Positions 23,501-33,527 of a stretch of 37,981 bases of DNA are shown here, one piece after another. Below the pieces are notes generated by a model. The model saw only the letters and a program-made list of their open reading frames with translations. It was not told the DNA's origin and did not search any database. A program made the position numbers and the translations under genes. This DNA is from Ectocarpus siliculosus. Its lineage: Eukaryota > Sar > Phaeophyceae > Ectocarpales > Ectocarpaceae. The first letter of the stretch is position 1. The number at the start of each line of letters is the position of its first letter. The stretch covers positions 3,619,476 to 3,657,456 of the forward strand of contig FN649736.1 of the NCBI GenBank assembly GCA_000310025.1, read 5' to 3'.

Positions 23501-26500
23501 CCAACAAGTGCAGGTGGGGGTGGGGAGAGGCGGGGCAGGCTCGAGAGGGGAGACAGAGTCGAGGCGAGGTACCGCGGGAAGGGAACTAAGTTCTACAAGG
23601 GCAAGATCTCGCGGGTCAATTCCGATGACACCATGGATATAGCCTACGATGATGGTGAGAAAGAGGTTGGGATTGCGGTGGAGCACGTGCGGTCGTTGGA
23701 GACGCAAACCAACACAAGCGATAGTGACACGAACGGAAGCAGGATGGCCAAGGGAGACAGGGTCGAGGTGAGGTACCGTGGGAAGGGGACCAAGTTCTAC
23801 AAGGGAAAGATCTCGCGAGTCAATTCCGACGCGACTTTCGATATATCGTATGACGATGGTGAGAAGGAGATTGGGATTGCGGCGGAGCACGTGCGGTCCT
23901 TGGAGCAGTCAACCAGTGCAGGTGGCCGAGGTGGTAGTGGCAGAGGAAGNNNNNNNNNNNNNNNNNNNNNNNNNNNNNNNNNNNNNNNNNNNNNNNNNNN
24001 NNNNNNNNNNNNNNNNNNNNNNNNNNNNNNNNNNNNNNNNNNNNNNNNNGGTAGTGGTAGAGGAAGGGCCCCGACGTTGGTGGAAGGAGACAAGGTCGAG
24101 GCCAACTTCCGAGGTCGAGGGAGATTCTATCCGGGACGAATCGGCAGGGTCAACTTGGACGGGACCTTCAATATCGACTATGACGACGGTGAGAAGGAAC
24201 GCGGGGTCACAGACGATCTGATCCGGGCCAGCGATCGAGGAAGCTCTCACCGCGACGAGGGCCGAAGCGTTGGAAGCGCCAGGCTCGAGAGGGGAGACAG
24301 AGTCGAGGCGAGGTACCGCGGGCGGGGCACCAAGTTCTACAAGGGCAAGATCTCGCGGGTCAATTCCGACGGCACGTTCGATATTTCCTATGATGATGGC
24401 GAGAAGGAGATGGAAATTCCGGCGGAGCACGTGCGGTCTTTGGAGCCGCAACGAAACGCAGACGAAAATGACCTGAGAGGAAGCGGAATGGTCAGGGGAG
24501 ACAGGGTGGAGGCGAGGTACCGCGGGCGAGGAACCAAATTCTATAAGGGCAAGATCTCGCGAGTCAATTCCGACGCGACTTTCGACATAGCTTACGATGA
24601 TGGCGAGAAGGAGATTGGGATCGCGGTGGAGCACGTTCGATCTTTGGACCGGCCAGCCAGTGCAGATGGACGTGGTCCGGGGAGGAGGGCTTCGACGTTG
24701 ATGAAAGGGGACAAGGTCGAGGCCAACTTCCGAGGTCGGGGGAGATTCTATCCGGGACGAATCAGCAAGGTCAACTTGGATGGGACCTTCAATATTGACT
24801 ATGACGACGGTGAGAAGGAACGCGGGGTCACAGATGATCTGATCCGGGCCAGCGATCGAGGAAGCTCTCACCGCGACGACGGTCGAAGCGAGCAAACCAG
24901 CAGGCTCGAGAGGGGAGACAGAGTCGAGGCGAGATACCGCGGGCGGGGCACCAAGTTCTACAAGGGCAAGGTCTCGCGAGTAAACTCCGATGACACCATG
25001 GACATAGCCTACGATGATGGCGAGAAGGAGATTGGGATTGCGGCGGAGCACGTGCGGTCCTTGGAGTCGGCACCCAGCCCAAGTGGCCGTGGTGGTAGTG
25101 GTAGAGGAAGGGCTCCGACGTTGGTGGAAGGAGACAAGGTCGAGGCCAACTTCCGAGGTCGAGGGAGGTTCTATCCGGGACGAATCGGCAGGGTCAACTT
25201 GGACGGGACCTTCAATATCGACTATGACGACGGTGAGAAGGAACGCGGGGTCACAGACGATCTGATCCGGGCCAGCGATCGAGGAAGCTCTCACCGCGAT
25301 GAGGGCCGAAGCGGGGGAAGCGTCAGGCTCGAGAGGGGAGACAGAGTCGAGGCGAGATACCGTGGAAGGGGGACCAAGTTCTACAAGGGTAAGATCTCGC
25401 GAGTCAATTCCGACGGCACGTTCGATATTTCCTATGATGATGGCGAGAAGGAGACGGAAATTGCGGCGGAGCACGTGCGGTCTTTGAAGTCAGTTGAGGC
25501 CGCAACTGGTGAGAGAGGAAGCGGGATGGCCAGGGGAGACAGGGTCGAGGCGAGGTACCGCGGGAAGGGAACCAAGTATTACAAAGGCAAGATCTCGAGA
25601 GTCAATTCCGACGACACATTCGACATAGCCTATGATGATGGTGAGAAGGAGATTGGGATCGCGGTTGAGCACGTTCGATCTTTGGACCGACCAACCAGTG
25701 CAGGTGGCCCTGGTCGGGGGGAAAGGATGACCAGGGGCGATAGAGTCGAGGCGAGGTACCGTGGAAGGGGGACCAAGTTCTACAAGGGCAAGATCTCGCG
25801 GGTCAATTCCGATGACACCATGGATATAGCCTACGATGATGGTGAGAAGGAGATTGGGATTGCGGTGGAGCACGTGCGATCGTTGGAGCCGCAAACCAAC
25901 ACAAGCGATAGTGACACGAACAGAAGCAGGATGGCCAAGGGAGACAGAGTCGAGGTGAGGTATCGCGGGAAGGGGACCAAGTTCTACAAGGGCAAGATCT
26001 CGCGAGTCAATTCCGACGCGACTTTCGATATATCGTATGACGATGGTGAGAAGGAGATTGGGATTGCGGCGGAGCACGTGCGGTCCTTGGAGTCGGCACC
26101 CAGCCCAAGTGGCCGTGGTGGTAGTGGTAGAGGAAGGGCTCCGACGTTGATGGAAGGAGACAAGGTCGAGGCCAACTTCCGAGGTCGAGGGAGATTCTAT
26201 CCGGGACGAATCGGCAGGGTCAACTTGGACGGGACCTTCAATATCGACTATGACGACGGTGAGAAGGAACGCGGGGTCACAGATGATCTGATCCGGGCCA
26301 GCGATCGAGGAAGCTCTCACCGCGACGAGGGCCGAAGCGGGGGAAGCGTCAGGCTCGAGAGGGGAGACAGAGTCGAGGCGAGATACCGCGGGCGTGGCAC
26401 CAAGTTCTACAAGGGCAAGATCTCGCGGGTCAACTCCGATGACACCATGGACATAGCGTACGATGATGGTGAGCAGGAGATTGGGATTGCGGCGGAGCAC

Positions 26501-27193
26501 GTGCGGTCTTTGGAGCCACAACGAAACGCAGACGCAAGGCTCGCGTCTCGGAGCAGGAGCCCGACCACCCGTCAGGGGCGAGATGACAATGCAAGCGAGG
26601 ACTTTGCCGAGGGTGATAAAGTGGAGGGGCGTTTCCGCGGACGATCACGCTGGTTCAGGGCAACGGTGGAAAGGAAGAACAGAGATGGAACGTACTGGCT
26701 TGTTTATGCCGATGGGGACGAGGAACGAGCGGTGGAAAACAGCCTTATTAGAAGACTTCGAGGCGATGGCGGTGGTGGTGGTGGCAGTTCCGCAGTCGCA
26801 TCGCCAACAAGCCGCTTCAAAGCGATGGCTGGTCGTGTCAGCGCGAGAAACACGATAGACGATGAGCAGGTGCCGTCTCGCCGAGGTATACAAGGCAGAG
26901 AACCAAGCTCCAGCCGTCGTGATAGCGGAAGAGGATCGAGGTACGATTCTGAAAACGGTGTCGACGATGGTGACGGTCCGACGCTTCTCGAGGGTGACCT
27001 TGTAGAAGGCAACTTCCAAGGCCGGGGGCGGTTTTACTCTGGGCGAATTAGTAGAATCAATCTCGACGGCACGTTCAACATCGATTACAAAGATGGCGAG
27101 AAGGAGCGGGGGGTGAAGAGGGAAATGATTCGCTCCGTCGACAGCATTCCTGCCGGGGCACGCCGAAGTCGAAGAGGCGGTAGCTACCAGTGA
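14539..27193 (+). CDS. Giant SAM / EF-hand / Tudor-like-repeat protein (about 2,807 aa, 12 exons)
   Basis: Exons, all with GT-AG introns and matching phase: 14539-14919, 15254-15384, 15659-15878, 16357-16518, 16947-17042, 17430-17528, 18142-18222, 18477-18667, 18868-19102, 19559-19822, 20163-20794, 21262-27193. The ATG at 14539 follows an in-frame TGA at 14521; a second ATG is at 14545. Residues 1-290 are basic and Ser/Pro/Gly-rich with no known fold. Residues about 292-362 form a SAM domain (LDWLEDELELGEYRREF, then DMLGIEHPLHRRRV) split across two exons. Residues 391-460 carry an EF-hand-like unit (FDRFDKSGGGTISTANA) and residues 570-635 a second degenerate one (VFDRFAVDGMLTAYEAL, then VTFFEFL). 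Residues 640-975 are an Asp-run and Arg/Ser-rich linker. Residues about 977-2791 are 25 visible Tudor-like repeats. There is no signal peptide or membrane segment. Likely role (inference): an intracellular, possibly nuclear, multivalent scaffold binding methylated ligands. The length is a minimum because 100 N interrupt the array. SAM, EF and repeat assignments rest on motifs read by eye. The least certain boundaries are the acceptor at 19559, the donor at 16518 and the weak acceptor at 17430. Confidence 0.82.
20315..20343 (+). repeat. GAC trinucleotide tract encoding an Asp run
   Basis: A (GAC)n tract in exon 11 of the giant gene encodes eight consecutive Asp followed by Glu. It sits between the EF-hand region and the Arg/Ser-rich linker and is a likely length polymorphism. 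Confidence 0.85.
21698..27142 (+). repeat. Coding tandem array of Tudor-like repeats, two classes, period about 204 bases
   Basis: Twenty-five copies are visible. Class 1 (18 copies) follows GDRVEARYRGRGTKFYKG, then a strand like ISRVNSDGTFDISYDDGEKE, then an EHVRSLE helix. Class 2 (6 copies; positions 5, 12, 15, 17, 22 and 25) follows GDKVEANFRGRGRFYPG, INLDGTFNIDYDDGEKERGV-like strands and a DDLIRAS end. Copy 24 is divergent (GDKVEGRFRGRSRWFRATVE). Each copy keeps aromatic residues at R(Y/F)RG, (K/R)FYxG and (S/A/D)YDDGE, consistent with the five-stranded barrel and aromatic positions of Tudor/Agenet-type domains. Linkers are Gly/Ser/Arg-rich, about 14-18 residues. Copies 2 and 3 are nearly identical in DNA, and blocks around 10-13 and 20-23 share the same order of linkers and classes, so the array also has higher-order duplication. 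Confidence 0.92.
23950..24049. other. Assembly gap (100 N) inside the repeat array
   Basis: Exactly 100 N, the usual placeholder for a gap of unknown size. The left side ends in the linker GGTAGTGGCAGAGGAAG and the right side begins with nearly the same linker, GGTAGTGGTAGAGGAAGG. The reading frame happens to continue across the placeholder. The true number of repeats is therefore unknown; the gap may hide whole repeat units or be an unresolved overlap. Confidence 0.97.
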
Positions 27194-28634
27194 GGGGTTC
27201 GCGGCGGCGGCGTTGGCAGCGTTGATGAAGGAATAGGGGTTTGCCGACAATAACTTTTGAGGTGATGTGATGGCGTTACGTGGCACCTGTTCAAAGGGAC
27301 GGTGAAGATGAAAGATATGAAGTCAAGCTCGAACACTGAGAGGGAAACGTTGAGGCCGGGTCCCGTAGGGAAATCATGAACCGCCGAGGAGGGCGTCCAT
27401 CTCCACGGCACAGCACATCGAAATAAATCTCACTACGGTACTGCTGTGTTGGCGGCTGTGCCGTTGTCGTGGAATGCACCACCAGTCGTCCCATGCAACA
27501 ACCCTCGCTTGTGCCTACGTACAGAGTTCCGCATATAGGCACGACGTAACGCGACGATCGACATGTATCCGTTGTGGGTCTCGGTCCGAAAGCACAAAAC
27601 ATGGTCCTTGTTACGCAGCCCGCCGCCGCCCTTCTTCTCGATGGTGTTGGGTACCTGACTTCATTAATCCCAACTTGACTCAACAGCACCATAGAAAAAA
27701 ACAAGCATCGCCCCGTCGACAACTGCGGCGTCAAGTCAAGGTGCTAGCCCTTTCTGAGAACGACATTTGGGGGAAACGCAAGGGAAAAGAGGTATCATAG
27801 GTGTACCTTATGCCAGCTGGTATTTATCCAGAAACTCACTTGCCAACGTATCGTCTTGGAGAAGCAAATCACATGGGGTACTTCCTGGGCAACCACGGAA
27901 AACCTCAACAGTGCTAACCTTGACACAAAAGTAACCCCCAACAGTACAGCGCGCTGCGCTTTGCCCGCTCTAAACCTCCGCAACCGCAACGACCGAATCC
28001 GTCCGAGCGTTCGATGACGATAAACCAAAAAACGACGCAACCAAAGTGGGAAATTTTGCGTTGTTGCCCAGAGTAGAGCAACGAGAAAATAAATATATTG
28101 CATGTCAGAATACAGAAACACTTTCCTGAAGTCCACGGAAAACGAGAGTGTACAGGCAAATAGGTCAGAGAAGAATTCACGAAAGCTAAGACAGCGCCGC
28201 ACGCCAAAATAAGGCCCCACGTGGACAGCATTTATCGCTACATATCAATCCAATCGTAACGATTAAGCAGACCACTTCATTCCTGTCATGGCAGTTTCGT
28301 AATATCCTTCGAGCACACCCCGGAGGGCACCTACAAATAGTTTGTGAAAAAGAACGCCCGGGGCGAAAAGTAACTTCCCCGAGCCTGTTTCTCTCTCCTG
28401 ATCAGTCCACAGAAAAGTAATGTTCCGACAAACCCATATCAGGAGTGCTCGAACACTGCATTACAGCGGAAGAGGTCACCTTGACACATCCACCTCATGC
28501 CGTGTCAGATATATCTCACTTCGTGATGCCAAGCGCGTCTTCCTTGTGGTCCCAAGCAGGAATTCCCGTGGAAACGGCTGTGAATCCTTCCGCCATCAAC
28601 GTCAAGCTACCCAAGCGCCTCTCTTTTTTCATTT
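27194..28634. other. Convergent intergenic region
   Basis: Lies between the stop of the giant plus-strand gene and the stop of the minus-strand gene ending at 28635, so it should hold both 3' untranslated regions. No convincing coding frame was found; the longest minus-strand frame (27795-28220) is unstructured in composition. No clear polyadenylation signal could be assigned. Confidence 0.45.
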
Positions 28635-31261
28635 TCACGACGAAGACGCCCCTGCCTGTCCCTGCCGATCACCTCCGTCGCCATCACAAGCACCGCCACC
28701 GCCGCCACCCACCCCTTCCCGCACAAGCTCGTCTCTCAGCTTGAGCACCGTTGCAAGCCGAAACATCCCCGACTGTCCCCACCCAGCCTTCCCCCTCGCG
28801 ACCGCCGGCCGAAACGACTCGTAAAGCACCATGGCGCGTATCGACGTCTCAACGTGTCGCTGAGGTATCTCCGCCGCTGCAGCCATTGGGGATGAACAAG
28901 GAGAGGAGCGGGTAAGAAGGCGGGTATATACGCAACACGGCAGTTGGCGCTACGGTCCAGTGCCGCTTCCGCTTGCATAGACTGTAGGGTCACGACGACA
29001 ACAGTCCCGGGGGAAAAGATAGAAGCGTAGAAGGGGGGGTAAGATATACCAACGCAAAAGCAAAACAACACGTAGAGGCCGTACATCTGGGAAGACTTTT
29101 ATCGTCCGAGGATAGTCTACAACAGCAACACCCCCGCTTGTAGACCACAGCGCCGGACGGATATCACAATGACAGACGTGAGATTCTCAGAGACCAACCG
29201 GGTTGACACAAGATGCAAACTGCCGTTAAAGCTTCGTGAGCTTAGATGTGACGGTCGCTTCGTACAGACTCTACGGAGGGTGCCCACCAGAAAACAAAAT
29301 CAGGCAAAGAAGAACCTCATGGCTTACCTAGAGCCCGAAGGGACGCACGTGCGGGTCCCAGGTTGACTCCATAGGCCTTGCAAAGGAAAGTGTGCACCCT
29401 TTTCGCTGGCACAACCTTGCCTTTGCTGATCGCACGCCACCCGCCCTCCGTCCGGCGAAGCGTAAAGTCTTGTCCCTTTTTGATATTGTAAACACGAAAC
29501 ATAGAATCTCAAATGGTGAGAACCACCGACAAAACAACAGTTCATCAGTTGGGTTGGAGCTGGCTGGCGTGTCCATTGGCCTCCATGGGATAGACTGTTG
29601 TTTTGTTGCTCTAGGGAGAGATTGCCTTGAGCACCGCTTCTCTACTCAACTGTAACTATTTACAACTGGCGGAGGCATGGTGCAGCGGGTAGTAGGAGAA
29701 GCCATTGCATCATGCAGCGACGTCAGACATCATTCTTTCTATTCCAAGCCTGACGATCAACACCGTGTCACACGCTCACCATCATCTCCACAGTACGGGT
29801 TGGAAGGTCATCGGTTTCCTCCATCGCTGCTCGCTCTGCTTCTTCATCCGCCTCCAACAGGCCTAGATGCTCCCCCTTTTTCAGCGCCAACCAATCCGCG
29901 ACAGCGCGACCAAGCGTGATCGCCTCACTCCAATCGAACGATAGTCGCTGTGCCACCTCCTGTCATATCGTCACCAAAAACAATCAAACCGATGTACTGG
30001 TACCAGGTTCTTTTTTCGACCAAGTCGTGAAACTTTTTATCAGAAAATCAGAAGCGAGGGATGAGCGAATCCTTGCCAACTTTGGGGAATGAATGTGACT
30101 CCACAGCAGTAAAGCATGGAGCGTATCACATCCTCTTTTCAACGAGGTTGTCCTCTCTACTTACTCCTCCTGTTTGTCTGCGACCAAGTATCGACCTCCC
30201 CCAAACATTACTGCCCTCTGTCGCCTTGCCCAATGCGATGTGTAAAGATTGTCTGCGTACCGGCCATACTTTAGGCAGGTAAACATTCTCTTCATCGCGA
30301 CACAGCAGTATTGCAGGGACAACGACGCTTTTGAGAACGAAAGGGCCCAGCGTGAGAGCCGTTGTAGACGTTTTATAGCGCAAGTGCATGCAATAAACAT
30401 CAACTTTTATAACCAAACACAGGTTGAACAAAACGTACCGCTGCCCAGAGCACCATCACCGGGGAGCGGTTGATCTTGATCTCGACTTGGGCGAGTTGCT
30501 CATCCGAGAGCGAAGAACACGGAGGCTCAGGCGCGCGCTCAGCAGCCGCTGCAAGGGTTTTGTCCGCCCCCGACACCGATGGCCTTGCTCTCTTGCTGGT
30601 GGTACTGCCGCTTTCATTGGATGCGCTTCCACCTGCGGAGCGTTTGCCTCCTTTGCCGAATATCTTGGCGCGAATCTTTCTCCTAAAAGGATACATACGA
30701 GGTGAGGCACACATGAAATTTGACACACTTCGTTGTCGCACCGTAACCCGGGTGACCAAGAATGAAACCCATATCTCAGCGTCTCTCGGAAGACACGAAA
30801 CTGAACGCTGACTCAAGCCGTGGTTGCCCTCTAGCGTGGTATGGGCAGTAGAGCCAAGCACCGTGGTCTGAATGTACACCGATGGCGATTGGCGGGAAAA
30901 CGGGAAAACACGCAAAACTGCATGCGGCGGGATTCGACACATGAAAAACATGAACTGAAAACAGTTCATTCCGTTCATTCCGGCACCTCCACGTTTTTTA
31001 GAAAGTAAATCTCACACTTTGCAGTAGCTACGTGCACGTGCTCTTTTGGATGGGTTAATTACACATCGGCTAGCCATTCGGCAAACGAGCTTACAGCGAG
31101 GGCTTGTCCGTGACTGTGTCGGCCAACCGGTCTTCACCCAACGAGGCGATGCCATCGGAATCCCGCACTCCAGCCGCTGCCAAGGCGCTCACGAGGGGCA
31201 TGGCCTTACCCACAGGGATTTTGGCGTCCACGAGCCATCTGAGGATACCCTGTACGTCCAT
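28635..31261 (-). CDS. SAM-like plus conserved-domain protein, 326 aa, five exons
   Basis: Minus-strand exons in order: 31261-31095, 30682-30439, 29959-29780, 29475-29328, 28876-28635. All junctions are phase-matched; stop TGA at 28635-28637. The ATG at 31261 follows an in-frame TAG directly; an acceptor a few bases inside (AG at 31250-31251) would allow an upstream exon instead. Residues 1-70 look SAM-like (ILRWLVDAKIPVGKAMPLVS, then SLGEDRLADTVTDKPSLRKI). Residues 70-115 are a Lys/Ser/Ala linker. Residues about 118-290 match, from memory, a conserved uncharacterised family seen in bacteria and eukaryotes: INRSPVMVLWAAEVAQRLSF, TLGRAVADWLALKKGEHLGL, GGWRAISKGKVV, then a C-terminal YESFRPAVARGKAGWGQSG. 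I cannot give the family's name or function. The C-terminus is Gly/Asp-rich. It converges with the giant gene and diverges from the EF-hand gene at 31.9 kb. Confidence 0.75.
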
Positions 31262-31893
31262 CTACCTTCTTCGGGCATGAGTGAGAGACAGGAAAGAGTG
31301 GCGGGGGGCGGGAGGGAGAAGAACGAACAAGAGATACCAAAAAGAGTCGGTGGTGGGAAGCCAGCGGTTTGCTGGGGGCACCGTGATACGATCGGAGATC
31401 TGGGAGATTGCGCGTACAGTGGCGGGTTGATGCATCATCCGATCCGCGCTATATCTGCTCTATGCCCATGTACGAAGTATGTCAGACGCGCGACTAGACC
31501 ACCTCTACCGGCCACCGCTCCATCCTGGATGCTCCTGCGACTCAATCCCGTCCGCCTCCTCCATTGCGTTTGCATGTTCATCGGGTGTGCGGTGCTTCGC
31601 ATTCCCAACGAACCATTTTCGTGCACAGATTTCTTTTACGCCCAAGGCACAGCAGTTCTACATATCTGAGTCGTTCCTCGTCCGTTAGGACCGACGAGGA
31701 GTGAGCATGAATCCCACTCATGACGCCGGGGAGCCGCAATGTGAGAATACTGCCACCCAATGGATCATATCGCGATATGCGTGCTCACCATGCTACATGT
31801 GTAATAACGTGTAGTTTGTAGTTTGTAGTGTAGGCTAGACTTTGGGCCTGCGTTTGTTTGCATGAACCCACATGATGACCGATTGTGAATGTC
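31262..31893. promoter_or_regulatory. Divergent intergenic region (putative two-way promoter)
   Basis: Lies between the starts of the minus-strand SAM-like gene and the plus-strand EF-hand gene, so it should contain both promoters if both starts are right. No TATA box or other specific element could be supported. It also holds a weak minus-strand coding candidate at 31505-31657. Confidence 0.3.
31505..31657 (-). CDS. Possible terminal exon, unknown product
   Basis: After an AG at 31658-31659 the minus strand reads 50 codons to TAG (31505-31507), including ICARKWFVGNAKHRTPDEHA and an acidic stretch. It does not join in phase to the gene at 28635-31261, because no suitable donor precedes the stop. 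It could be the last exon of another gene or a fragment. A second minus frame here (LTDEERLRYVELL, near 31640-31700) is also protein-like, so a frameshift is possible. Confidence 0.25.
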   Translation of the reverse strand, partial: NCCALGVKEICARKWFVGNAKHRTPDEHANAMEEADGIESQEHPGWSGGR

Positions 31894-33527
31894 ATGCGCC
31901 GCTCACACACCCACCAAGTTACGAGTCATCAGACTAGGCGACTGGAGAAGCGCTTTGCATCTCTGGTCACCGAGCAGGGCGGAGACCCTCGTACAATCAC
32001 GAAAGGAGCTTTCTGTTCTCAACCGGAGGTAGGTGTGGTGGTGTGCCTATTGGGAGTCGCTGTTCGATCTTTCTCTGCTGTTACCAAAAAGATTGCCTCT
32101 ACGGGACCTATAGAGTTCCGAGCCTTGCGTTCTGCAGTTTTCCGTCCATTGATGGCGCCGCTTCAGTTTCTGACTGCGGTCTTGTGTATTTCCTAGCTGG
32201 AGCTCCGATACAGAGCCACAGGTAAGGTTCCTCTCCCCTTATGGGGTGTCCTGATGCGGTGCTTGCCATTCGTTCGTATGTTCGTGTGAACTACAGCAGT
32301 AGTCTACAGCAGTAGTGGAGTTGCGGTACGAATATACGATTAGACTTACCCGAGAATCCTATGATAGCAGAATCTCTACGTCATTCCAGAAAAATGTACA
32401 TCAGTTTTGGAAGTCGAATTGCAGGTATGGCGTGGCGACACGGGGGGCACGCCTAGAACACCGTGGAGTGGTCACATGTCATGTATTAATGCCCCGAATT
32501 GTTTCATGCACACCATGTGTGTGCCGACCTGTAGGCCTCAACATCTCTGTGTAGATTTTCTTGCTGGGTACGACCACTCGAATGGTTTCTCCCTGACACC
32601 AGGCATGCACAACCACTCACTCTGAGTGGACCACAATTATTTTTCAACCGTTCTAAGAACACCGCCTGATGCACTGAGCAGTCCCGCTGCAGTGACTCTG
32701 CCGTACAATAGAAGGTTCCCACAACTCGCGCGGTGTGGAGCAGGTATCGACAAACGTGTTCGTGGGAGCGTACATTGACAAACTCCTTCTGGCACCAGAC
32801 AAGAACCACGGAACAGCATCAGGCCATTCAATCGGTGGTGGTTCCAGCGAAGATAGTGGAGAGCACCAACGAGACAGTGGAGCAATAACGCCTGGACATA
32901 GCCGGGCCGGCCTCACCTACGAACTCTTCGTTCACACATTTTGGGTATTTTCTGCTTGGGGTTCCAGAGCGGAGAAAGAGAAAGGTGAATGATTGCGTGA
33001 AATGTGCCCGCGTTTCGGGCACATGCCTTCTTGATACGTAGGTCCTATATAGTGCCAACGTTCTGCTCTCGGCACAAGACTCTCTTGGGATACCCGCCCG
33101 CCCGTAGACAAACATAAAACGGGTTCGGCCGGAAAGACCAGGTTTGAGAGCTTGGGGATTCTACGATACTTTCCCCTTGTATACCTGCACCATAGTTTTA
33201 ACTCGTTGCGCGCACTTTCCTGTCCTCGTTTACGGATGAACGTTCCCCTATGAAAAATAAACAGTCGTCGAGACTCTCTTGGAGCCGGACGAGAACGGCT
33301 GGGTTGGCCGCCCATCAATGTTGCGGTTCGTCAGGTATATGCTACCGTCCGCGCCAGACCAAGGGTTGGAGGCCGTGGTCGACGATCTCACCCGTTGTGC
33401 GTTTCAGCAGGACAGAAAAGCGAAGGGTGGCGACATGGAAAGCGGCGGTAGCACCAGTAGCGGCGTGTTTATCGGAAAGCTCCTGAGTTCATCAGACTTT
33501 GTCGACAGGCTCACAATACGTATGTGA
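31894..33527 (+). CDS. Calcineurin B / CHP1-like EF-hand protein, 212 aa
   Basis: Three exons: 31894-32028, 32744-32984 and 33265-33527 (TGA). Junction phases agree (0, then 1/2). The layout matches the calcineurin B homologous protein / calcineurin B family: a first helix RRLEKRFASLVTEQGG, a PE-VSTN segment aligning with the CHP1 PE-LAIN segment, then ELFVHTFWVFSAW, then a third EF region LLEPDENGWVGRPSMLRF, and a last region ending DFVDRLTIRM. CHP1 is 195 residues. None of the four expected loops is canonical: the third (EPDENGWVGRPS) has Glu at position 1 and Ser at position 12, and the fourth is expanded with Gly/Ser. The ATG at 31894 is the first in frame after a stop, but the N-terminus is about 20 residues shorter than CHP1, so an upstream exon joined at the acceptor near 31930 is possible. 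A GTATGT donor near 33520 could also replace the C-terminus. Likely role (inference): calcium-independent adaptor for a phosphatase, kinase or transporter. Confidence 0.68.

Noticed and set aside
22469-26521. Very long antisense open frames (470, 520 and 340 codons) on the minus strand across the Tudor-like array
   Set aside because: They repeat with the same 204-base period as the sense exon and exist because the repeated codons lack antisense stops in that phase. Sense translation gives a recognisable domain; antisense gives a Leu/Pro/His-rich repeat without known fold.
32195-32219. Possible 25-base micro-exon between exons 1 and 2 of the CHP-like gene
   Set aside because: It has good AG and GTAAGG borders, but direct joining of exons 1 and 2 gives the better alignment with the CHP1 block order and needs no phase change.
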